Shown here piece by piece: positions 56,382 through 64,000 of a stretch of 64,000 nt of DNA; positions within the stretch are counted from its first letter, which is position 1; each line of letters starts with the position of its first letter. Source of the DNA: an uncultured Allorhizobium sp. (lineage in GTDB: Bacteria; Pseudomonadota; Alphaproteobacteria; Rhizobiales; Rhizobiaceae); NCBI GenBank assembly GCA_958439205.1, contig OY288189.1:62001-126000 (forward strand). The letters run 5' to 3'. The translations under genes were made by a program, and so were the position numbers. The notes below the pieces were generated by a model. The model saw nothing but the letters and a program-made list of their open reading frames with translations, was not told the DNA's origin and did no database searches.

Positions 56382-56410
56382 CGGGCCGCCCCTTCCAAGG
56401 GAGCGGCCCG
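56382..56410 (+). repeat. Intercistronic hairpin after the first imelysin gene
   Basis: CGGGCCGC and GCGGCCCG (56382-56389 and 56403-56410) pair, continued by CCCTT/AAGGG with one bulged A and a two-base minimal loop region. It sits between the stop at 56371 and the next ATG at 56420 without a T-run. Like the ugpB hairpin it may stabilise the upstream message or reduce transcription of the downstream genes. Confidence 0.6.
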
Positions 56411-56419
56411 ATCCCCATC

Positions 56420-57946
56420 ATGAGAACTCGCAAGGCCATCCTCGCCGGCCTCGGCATGCTTTTGACGACGGGCGTCACGATCTCGCCCGTTGCCGCCGGA
56501 GAGGCTGCCGGGCGAACCGACCTGACTCCGAAGGACAAGTCCCGCGTCATCGCCGTGACCCGTCCGACTGGCGACTTCAGCAAGGCCGAGAGTTTCGAAC
56601 TGATGCAAGGCGGGGCTGGCACGTCACCACGCGGCGTGAGCGCGGACTCCTTTTCCGATTTTTCCGCCAATATCACCTTCGCCGAGGAGCAGGAGTTCAA
56701 GCTCGGCAATGCGCTCTTCCGCAAGCTCTGGGTTTCCTCGCCCTCTTCCACCCAGGCGTCCGACGGTCTTGGCCCCCTGTTCAACGCGCGGGCCTGTCAG
56801 AGCTGTCACCTGAAGGACGGACGCGGCCATCCGCCGGAAGGCGATCGCGACCATACCTCGATGTTCTTCCGCCTGGCCCGGCCGGCGGCCACGGCAGACG
56901 AGAAGGCAAGGCTCGATCGGCTCGACATCGCCTCGCTGCCCGACCCCGTCTATGGCGGCCAGCTGCAGGATCAGGCGATCCCCGGCATGGCAGCCGAAGG
57001 GCGCATGGTGATCACCTACACCGAGGAGCCAGTGACGCTCTCCGGCGGCGAGACGGTCATGCTGCGCCGCCCCCGCTATGCCGTCCGCGACCTGAATTAC
57101 GGGCCACTCGATCCGGGCACGGTGCTGTCGCCGCGCATCGCCAATCCGATGATCGGGCTCGGCCTGATCGAAGCGATCCCCGAGGAAGACATCCGGGCAC
57201 TCGCCGATCCCGACGACCTGGATGGCGACGGCATTTCCGGACGTGCCGCCCGCGCCCGCGATCACCGCACGGGTGAGATCAAGCTCGGCCGTTTCGGCTG
57301 GAAGGCGCAGAACGCCTCGGTGCGCGACCAGAGCTCCAGCGCTTTTGCCGGCGATATCGGCATTTCGACGCCTGACGATCCCAGGCATTTCGGCGATTGC
57401 ACCGAGAAGCAGACCGCGTGCTTCGAAGCCGCCACCGGGGTACAGCCCCGACTGGGCGATACCGAAGGACCTGATCCGGTGCTCGAACTCGTGACCTTCT
57501 ACGCGAAGAACCTTGCCGTGCCGAAGCGGCGTGACGTGGACGACGCCGAAGTACTGCGCGGCAAGGAGATCTTCTATGCCAGCGGCTGCACCGCCTGCCA
57601 CCGACCGAAATTCGTCACCAGCCGGAAGGCTGAAAACAAGGCTCAGGCCTTTCAGCTGATCTGGCCCTATTCCGATTTTCTGCTGCACGACATGGGCGAA
57701 GGTTTGGCCGACGGCCAGGCCGTGGGCGATGCCACGGGCCGGGAGTGGCGCACGCCACCGCTCTGGGGTATCGGTCTCACGCAGGTGGTCAGCGGCCACA
57801 GCTTCTTCCTGCATGACGGCCGGGCGCGAAACCTGACGGAGGCCATTCTCTGGCATGGCGGCGAGGCTGAGGCCGCCCGTGATGCCTTTGCCGCCGCCAA
57901 CCTCGAGGACCGCAAGGCCCTGATCACGTTTCTGGAGTCTCTCTGA
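56420..57946 (+). CDS. Di-haem oxidoreductase family protein (DUF1111)
   Basis: The 508-residue periplasmic protein has a signal peptide (about 1-26, ending PVAAG) and two haem c motifs, C126-QSC-H130 (RACQSCHLKDGRG) and CTACH near residue 393 (SGCTACHRP). The rest matches the DUF1111 or 'thiol oxidoreductase-like' family, distantly related to di-haem peroxidases and MauG. Its reaction is unknown. The stop overlaps the start of the second imelysin gene by one base. Association with imelysins is a recurrent arrangement, which suggests redox chemistry in iron acquisition. Confidence 0.9.
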   Translation: MRTRKAILAGLGMLLTTGVTISPVAAGEAAGRTDLTPKDKSRVIAVTRPTGDFSKAESFELMQGGAGTSPRGVSADSFSDFSANITFAEEQEFKLGNALFRKLWVSSPSSTQASDGLGPLFNARACQSCHLKDGRGHPPEGDRDHTSMFFRLARPAATADEKARLDRLDIASLPDPVYGGQLQDQAIPGMAAEGRMVITYTEEPVTLSGGETVMLRRPRYAVRDLNYGPLDPGTVLSPRIANPMIGLGLIEAIPEEDIRALADPDDLDGDGISGRAARARDHRTGEIKLGRFGWKAQNASVRDQSSSAFAGDIGISTPDDPRHFGDCTEKQTACFEAATGVQPRLGDTEGPDPVLELVTFYAKNLAVPKRRDVDDAEVLRGKEIFYASGCTACHRPKFVTSRKAENKAQAFQLIWPYSDFLLHDMGEGLADGQAVGDATGREWRTPPLWGIGLTQVVSGHSFFLHDGRARNLTEAILWHGGEAEAARDAFAAANLEDRKALITFLESL

Positions 57947-59052
57947 TGCGGTTTTTCACGCGCCTTGTCCTTCTCTCCACGATGTTGCTGCCCCTGCCCG
58001 CCCTGGCGCAGGAATCGAACTCGACCGTTGGGGTGCTCGACGCAGCCAAGGTGCCAGCCGTGATGGCGCGGGCCGTCGACGGTTTCATCCGTCCCGGCTA
58101 CCGCCATTTCACCGAAGAGGCAGCGACCATGGAGGAATCCATGGCCATGCTGTGCGAGGCCCCCTCCTCTGAAAGCCTTCTGAATGCGCAATCGACCTTC
58201 GGCGACCTCGTCGAAGCATGGTCGCGCGTCGAGATCGTGCGTGTCGGCCCTGTTCTTGAAGGCAATCGCTTCGAGCGCATTCTGTTCTTCCCCGACCGCA
58301 AGGGCACCGGGCTGAAGCAGGTTCAGGCAGCCCTTGCCAAGCCCGATCCAAGCGTCACCTCGGTCGAAACGCTGAAGGGCAAGAGCGTTGCCATGCAGGG
58401 GCTCGGCGCGCTGGAATTCGTGCTCTTCGGAACCGGTTCGGAAACGCTGACGGCCACCGAAGGCAATTACCGCTGCCAGTATGGCACAGCGATCGCAGCC
58501 AACCTGCAGCGCCTTGGCGCGGAACTCTCCGCCGCCTGGGATGCGCCCGATGGCGTCGCTGCCGCCTGGAAGGCACCGGGACCTAACAATCCGCTCTACC
58601 GCGACGAGGCGGAAGCCGCCAAGGAACTGCTCGGCGTGCTCGTGCATGCGGCCGAGACGATCCGCGACCAGCGCATTGAGCAATTCTACAAGGGCGACCC
58701 GAAAAAGGCCCTCCCGCGCCAGGCGATCTACTGGCGCTCCGGCAATACCTTCCGCTCGATCACCGCCAATATCGAAGGGGTGCGCGCGCTGCTCGACACA
58801 TCGGGCATGGTCGAGCTCCTGGCCGATGGCAATCGCTCGGTCGTCTCCTCGACCGATTTCGTCGCCCGCTCGCTGTCGCGTGTCTCGGGCGATATCAAGC
58901 GGGATGTGGCGAAGGTCTTCGAGGATCCGGCCCAGATCGCCAAGCTCAACTTCCTGCTGCTCAACAGCCGCGACCTGATCCTCCGGCTTAACAACGATCT
59001 CGGTGGCGGCATCGGCCTTGCCGCTGGCTTCTCGTTCTCCGACGGCGACTGA
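57946..59052 (+). CDS. Imelysin-family protein lacking the motif histidine
   Basis: The 368-residue protein has a signal peptide (MRFFTRLVLLSTMLLPLPALA) and an imelysin-like helical domain, recognisable from the AQSTFGDLVEAWSRVE region and the segment GLGALEFVLFG. At the GxHxxE site it reads G152-L-G154-A-L-E157, so the histidine is glycine. It may therefore bind a ligand differently from the first imelysin in the cluster or form a complex with it. Its ATG overlaps the DUF1111 stop, and DUF1513 starts one base after its own stop, so translation is coupled across the run. Confidence 0.87.
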   Translation: MRFFTRLVLLSTMLLPLPALAQESNSTVGVLDAAKVPAVMARAVDGFIRPGYRHFTEEAATMEESMAMLCEAPSSESLLNAQSTFGDLVEAWSRVEIVRVGPVLEGNRFERILFFPDRKGTGLKQVQAALAKPDPSVTSVETLKGKSVAMQGLGALEFVLFGTGSETLTATEGNYRCQYGTAIAANLQRLGAELSAAWDAPDGVAAAWKAPGPNNPLYRDEAEAAKELLGVLVHAAETIRDQRIEQFYKGDPKKALPRQAIYWRSGNTFRSITANIEGVRALLDTSGMVELLADGNRSVVSSTDFVARSLSRVSGDIKRDVAKVFEDPAQIAKLNFLLLNSRDLILRLNNDLGGGIGLAAGFSFSDGD

Positions 59053-59053
59053 G

Positions 59054-60130
59054 ATGATATCAACGCCGCTGATTGATCGCCGTGTCTTCCTGCGCTCCGC
59101 AGGCCTCGCTTTCGTCGCGGGGCTTGGTGCCCGGTCGGCCTTTGCGCTCGAGCGCACGGATGCGGTCTATGCGAGCGGCCTCAAGCGTCCCGACGGTAGG
59201 TTCGCCATCGGACTGGTCAGCGAGACCGGCAGCCTGATCGACGAGATCGCGCTACCGGGCCGGGTTCACGGGCTCTGCCACAGTGCAGCAAATGGGCTTT
59301 CGGTTGCCTTTGCCCGGCGCCCCGGGACCTTTGCCGTCATCTTCGATGCCAAGAAAGCTGTTGAGCCGCGCATCATCGCCGCTGTGGAAGGCCGCCACTA
59401 TTTTGGCCACGGCGCCTTTTCGCCGGATGGCCGGCTCTTTTATGCGAGCGAAAACGACTTCGACGCGAATGCCGGCGTGATCGGGATCTATGACTGCATC
59501 TCCGGCTTCGAGCGCGTGGGCGAGGTACCGGCTCATGGCATCGGCACGCATGACATCACCGTCACGGCAGACGGTCTCCTGGTCATCGCCAATGGCGGGA
59601 TCGAGACGCATCCGGATTTCGGCCGCACCAAGCTCAATCTCGACCATATGGAGCCCTCGCTGGTTCTGGCCGATGCCAAGACCGGTGCGATGATCGAGAA
59701 GCACACACTGCCTCCGGAACTCCGCCAGCTCTCCACCCGGCATCTCGATGTCGCCGCCGATGGCCGGATCTGGTTCGCCTGCCAGTATGAGGGTTCGCGC
59801 ACTGATCGGCCGCCGCTGGTCGGGTATTTCGCAAAGGGTGAGCCGGTTTCCTATGTCCAGTTGCCGCATGAAACGACGGACCTGCTCGGCAATTATGTCG
59901 GCGCCATCGCCGTTAACCGCACCGAAGGCCTCGTCGGCATCGCCTCGCCGAAAAACGGGCTCTGGGCCGTACTTGATGGCAAGGACGGGCGGCTGATTTC
60001 GGAGACGGTGCTGGCGAATGCGGCCGGCATTGCCCCCTCGCCGAAGAGCTTCGCCGTCTCCTCCTATCGCGGCAATTTCCTCGACCGGCGGAGCTCCGTC
60101 GCCTGGGACCAGCATATCATCCGCCTCTGA
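59054..60130 (+). CDS. DUF1513 protein with Tat signal
   Basis: The 358-residue protein starts MISTPLIDRRVFLRSAG, a twin-arginine (Tat) signal with RRVFLR, so it is exported folded. The mature part looks like a beta-propeller, with repeated strands such as HYFGHGAFSPDGRLFYASENDF, GTHDITVTADGLLVIANGG and STRHLDVAADGRIWFACQ. DUF1513 genes commonly follow imelysin and DUF1111 genes. A Tat signal often implies a bound cofactor or metal, which is an inference here. The ATG at 59054 lies one base after the upstream stop. Confidence 0.88.
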   Translation: MISTPLIDRRVFLRSAGLAFVAGLGARSAFALERTDAVYASGLKRPDGRFAIGLVSETGSLIDEIALPGRVHGLCHSAANGLSVAFARRPGTFAVIFDAKKAVEPRIIAAVEGRHYFGHGAFSPDGRLFYASENDFDANAGVIGIYDCISGFERVGEVPAHGIGTHDITVTADGLLVIANGGIETHPDFGRTKLNLDHMEPSLVLADAKTGAMIEKHTLPPELRQLSTRHLDVAADGRIWFACQYEGSRTDRPPLVGYFAKGEPVSYVQLPHETTDLLGNYVGAIAVNRTEGLVGIASPKNGLWAVLDGKDGRLISETVLANAAGIAPSPKSFAVSSYRGNFLDRRSSVAWDQHIIRL

Positions 60131-60160
60131 AGGCTGGCAGAACCCGCCGTGGAACACTAG

Positions 60161-60622
60161 ATGACTTCCATGTCCAAGATCCTGAGCTACATCCTCTTCA
60201 TCGGTTTGGTCGTCGGCGCGGGCCTTTTCGCAGGCCTCACCAATATGCCGGGCGACTGGTACCAGTCCCTCGAAAAGCCCTTCTTCAATCCGCCACCCTG
60301 GCTCTTCGGTCCGGTCTGGACCACGCTCTACGTGCTGATCGGCATAGCTGGCGCCCGGATCTGGCAGCGCGCGCCCAAGTCGGCGGCCATGCAGCTCTGG
60401 TTCGCCCAGATGGCCTTCAACCTGATGTGGTCGCCCTCCTTTTTCGGCCTGCAGAACCCGGAACTGGCGCTTGCCGTCATCGTGGGCATGCTGGTGACGA
60501 TCATTGCCTTCATGGTAAAGGCCCGGCCCATCGACCGCATCTCGACGCTGCTCTTCGTGCCCTATCTTGCCTGGGTCACCTTCGCCGGCATTCTCAATCT
60601 TTCCATCGCCTGGCTGAACTGA
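60161..60622 (+). CDS. tspO: TspO/MBR family membrane protein
   Basis: TspO is a five-helix membrane protein that binds porphyrins and sterols; in Rhodobacter it restrains pigment gene expression, and in rhizobia it has been linked to stress responses. The 153 residues show the family hallmark GLFAGLTNMPGDWYQSL, KPFFNPPPWLFGPVWTTLYVLIGIA, and later the AFNLMWSPSFFGL and YLAWVTFAGILNLSIAWLN helices. A second ATG at 60170 is possible. It follows the imelysin cluster by 30 bases and could be read with it, which would add a porphyrin link to that cluster. Confidence 0.93.
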   Translation: MTSMSKILSYILFIGLVVGAGLFAGLTNMPGDWYQSLEKPFFNPPPWLFGPVWTTLYVLIGIAGARIWQRAPKSAAMQLWFAQMAFNLMWSPSFFGLQNPELALAVIVGMLVTIIAFMVKARPIDRISTLLFVPYLAWVTFAGILNLSIAWLN

Positions 60623-60689
60623 ATTTGCCGTTCGGCGGCTTGCCTGCCCCGAACGACCATGCCAATTTCGCCGCCGAAGGGGACAAGGC

Positions 60690-61139
60690 ATGGTGGACTA
60701 CGATCAGGAGACCGTCGAAGCGCGGATTCGGCAGAGTTTCGCGCGTCAGGGGGCGATGGAGACTTTGGGCGCTTCGCTGTCACGCGTCAGCCCCGGCGTC
60801 GTCGAGATCGAGCTCGAATACGACCGCAAGCTGACCCAACAGCACGGCTTTCTGCATGCCGGCGTGATCTCCGCCGCACTCGACACCGCCTGCAGTTATG
60901 CGGCCTATACGGTGACCACCCCTGAGGTCTCGCTGCTCACCATCGAATTCAAGGTCAACCTGATGTCCCCGGGGCGCGGTGAGCGCTTCCTGTTTCGCGG
61001 CGAGATCACCAAGCCCGGCTCCAACATCATCGTTGCCGATGGTCGCGGTTATGCGCTGACCGACGGTCCGGCCAAGCTGATTGCCTCGATGACCAGCACG
61101 ATGATGGTGATCCGCGGGCGGGAGGGGATTTCCGGATGA
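60690..61139 (+). CDS. PaaI-family hot-dog thioesterase
   Basis: The 149-residue protein is a single hot-dog fold domain of the PaaI/YbgC type. It has LTQQHGFLHAGVISAALDTACSYAAY, with HGG-like substrate segment HGFLHAGV, then SLLTIEFKVNLMSPGRGERF and IIVADGRGYAL. These enzymes hydrolyse acyl-CoA thioesters; the substrate is unknown. Its stop overlaps the start of the next gene by four bases (ATGA), so the two are coupled. Confidence 0.87.
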   Translation: MVDYDQETVEARIRQSFARQGAMETLGASLSRVSPGVVEIELEYDRKLTQQHGFLHAGVISAALDTACSYAAYTVTTPEVSLLTIEFKVNLMSPGRGERFLFRGEITKPGSNIIVADGRGYALTDGPAKLIASMTSTMMVIRGREGISG

Positions 61140-61774
61140 GCTACGAGATGAAGCCGATCGCCGGCAAAAACGTGCTGTTCGTGATGGCGGCGGATGCCGA
61201 ATACGGCGTCTTCCTGCGCACCCGCATCTCACCGCTGATGACCGGCGTCGGACCCGTCGAGGCAGCCGTCGTGCTGACGAAGGAACTGGCGCGCCTCTCC
61301 AGCCATGACGACCTGCCGGATCTCGTCGTATCGCTCGGCTCAGCGGGATCCGCGACGCTCGGACAGGCGGAGATCTATCAGGTATCGGCCGTCTCCTATC
61401 GCGACATGGATGCCTCCGCCTTCGGTTTCGAGAAGGGCAAGACGCCGTTTCTCGACCTGCCGGTATCCGTTGAAATGCCACTCCGGATCCCCGGCATCCC
61501 GGCGGCCACGCTTTCGACCGGTGCGAACGTCGTCTCAGGTGCAGCCTACCAGTCGATCGACGCCCAGATGGTCGACATGGAGACCTTCGCCATCATGCGC
61601 GCCTGCCAGAGCTTCGGGATTCCCTTGATCGGGCTGCGCGGCATCTCGGATGGCCTCCATGACGTCAACCACATCGATGACTGGACGCAATATCTGCATG
61701 TCATCGACAAGAAACTTGCGCTTGCCGTCGACGGCTTGCAGACGGCACTCGAAGACGGCGTCTTCTGGTTCTGA
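61136..61774 (+). CDS. 5'-Methylthioadenosine/S-adenosylhomocysteine nucleosidase-like protein
   Basis: This phosphorylase-fold nucleosidase probably hydrolyses MTA, SAH or another nucleoside. The 212 residues have FVMAADAEYGVFLR at the N-terminal strand, TGVGPVEAAVVLTKEL, VSLGSAGSATL, the ribose-binding VDMETFAIMRAC motif and IGLRGISDG with the catalytic aspartate. Length is slightly shorter than E. coli MtnN. It is coupled to the upstream thioesterase. The MTA/SAH assignment is likely but not certain; another nucleoside could be the substrate. Confidence 0.85.
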   Translation: MSYEMKPIAGKNVLFVMAADAEYGVFLRTRISPLMTGVGPVEAAVVLTKELARLSSHDDLPDLVVSLGSAGSATLGQAEIYQVSAVSYRDMDASAFGFEKGKTPFLDLPVSVEMPLRIPGIPAATLSTGANVVSGAAYQSIDAQMVDMETFAIMRACQSFGIPLIGLRGISDGLHDVNHIDDWTQYLHVIDKKLALAVDGLQTALEDGVFWF

Positions 61775-61850
61775 GCAGGCGCACAAAAAATCGAGATTCT
61801 CTGGGCATTCTGCCATTGAAAGATGGGCCCGTTTTCTTTAAAGGCTCGCC

Positions 61851-63413
<1,563 letters not shown>

Positions 63414-63446
63414 GGCGCACGCCTCGACTCTGACAATGCCAATAGA

Positions 63447-63474
63447 ACGGAGGGCCATCGCCCTCCGTTTTTTC
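63447..63474 (+). terminator. Terminator of guaA
   Basis: ACGGAGGGC (63447-63455) pairs with GCCCTCCGT (63460-63468) around a CATC loop and is followed by TTTTTT to 63474. It has the form of a textbook intrinsic terminator for guaA. Confidence 0.93.
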
Positions 63475-63485
63475 TTGGCCCCTTC

Positions 63486-64000
63486 TCATAAGCCGAAGGA
63501 CTGCTGGGCCGGGGTCGTGTCGGGCAATTCGACACCTTCCAGCTCCAGCATACGCTGCTTTGAGTCCGATCCGCCGGGGGCGGAAAAGCCACCGATCTTT
63601 CGCCCCGCGGCCAGAACCCGGTGACACGGAATGATGAGCGGGATGGGGTTCTTGGCCATGGCCTGGCCGATCGTCCAGGCGCCGGCCGGACCAAGTTCCA
63701 GCGCCCCAGCGAGCCCGCCATAGGTCGTGGTGCTCCCCCAGCCGAGACGGCGGGTGGCGAGATAGATCTGCCGGTACAGATCGGTCTGTGCTGAGAGGTC
63801 GAGAGGCAGGTCGGAGAAGTCGCTGCGTTCACCTTCAAAGTAGCTGCGCGCACGATCGATGACGACTGCGATGTCCGCAGTCGGAGACGCGCGCTCCGCA
63901 CCCGTAAATCGCCGACGAATGGCGCGCTCTGCCTGCTCCGGCTCGTCACCCGGCAGGTGAAAGCCGCAAATGCCTGCATCGGTCCAGGCAATCGCACAGG
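63486..64000 (-). CDS. ogt: Methylated-DNA--protein-cysteine methyltransferase, 3' part
   Basis: The minus strand reads open from the window edge to a TGA at 63486-63488, giving about 171 codons with the 5' end outside the window. The protein is an O6-alkylguanine-DNA alkyltransferase: the active-site motif PCHRVL in IPLIIPCHRVLAAGRK, preceded by the helix-turn-helix GSTTTYGGLAGAL, and TIGQAMAKNPIPL. The acceptor cysteine lies in PCHR. It repairs O6-methylguanine by transferring the alkyl group to itself. The usual N-terminal domain is partly present. It converges with guaA. Confidence 0.92.
   Translation of the reverse strand, partial: CAIAWTDAGICGFHLPGDEPEQAERAIRRRFTGAERASPTADIAVVIDRARSYFEGERSDFSDLPLDLSAQTDLYRQIYLATRRLGWGSTTTYGGLAGALELGPAGAWTIGQAMAKNPIPLIIPCHRVLAAGRKIGGFSAPGGSDSKQRMLELEGVELPDTTPAQQSFGL

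Overview
The window reads as chromosomal DNA of an alphaproteobacterium of the Rhizobiaceae (Rhizobium/Agrobacterium/Ensifer relatives). The evidence is the GC-rich sequence with tightly packed genes, the rpoN-hpf-ptsN and hrcA-grpE blocks, a dnaA next to rpsT but without an obvious oriC, a Sinorhizobium-type phosphatidylethanolamine methyltransferase (pmtA), HWE/HisKA_2 kinases, GANTC (CcrM-type) sites clustered upstream of dnaA, and 262-bp palindromic intergenic elements of the rhizobial kind. The species cannot be fixed from the sequence alone.

Layout. 1-3.1 kb: rpoN, the long ribosome hibernation factor hpf and ptsN. 3.1-4.9 kb (minus): grpE and hrcA. 5.1-8.4 kb: rph, rdgB, hemW and a SAM methyltransferase. 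8.5-13.1 kb (minus): dnaA, a 0.8-kb non-coding gap, rpsT, enoyl-CoA hydratase and mutM. 13.2-20.3 kb: ubiE-ubiB, a three-gene two-component cluster, coaBC and a YjbR-like gene. 20.3-24.2 kb: class II amidotransferase, pirin, thiD with a TPP riboswitch, and a HAD phosphatase. 24.2-29.7 kb (minus): a 1252-residue autotransporter and prfC. 29.8-34.9 kb: dut, GNAT, two LysE/RhtB exporters, cysK and an HWE kinase. 34.9-43.9 kb (minus): comM, gshB, a cupin, the ugpBAEC glycerol-3-phosphate importer with tandem Pho-box-like repeats, yraN and rsmI. 44.1-48.8 kb: dnaN, pmtA, pyrF, DUF1330, an NDUFA9-like protein and a 52-codon secreted peptide. 48.9-53.3 kb: uppP (minus), an FzlA-like GST, queG, an SDR protein and an RlpA-like DPBB protein. 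53.7-64 kb: an RsmB-type methyltransferase, an imelysin/di-haem/imelysin/DUF1513 periplasmic cluster, tspO, a PaaI thioesterase, an MTA/SAH-nucleosidase-like gene, guaA and the 3' part of an O6-alkylguanine-DNA methyltransferase.

Most genes are core housekeeping genes for replication (dnaA, dnaN, dut), translation and RNA maturation, heat shock, cofactors (coenzyme A, haem, ubiquinone, thiamine, glutathione, queuosine) and nucleotides. Accessory character is concentrated in the autotransporter, the sensor-kinase cluster, the imelysin cluster and the two mobile-looking palindromic elements.

The most unusual signal is the pair of 262-bp elements at 45946-46207 and 53306-53567. They are about 93% identical, have about 32-bp terminal inverted repeats, contain two nested stem-loop modules, and each starts at the base after the upstream gene's stop codon. 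Each stop codon (TGA or TAA) is repeated on the far side of the element as an apparent 3-bp target duplication. I found no tRNA, rRNA, CRISPR array or complete insertion sequence.
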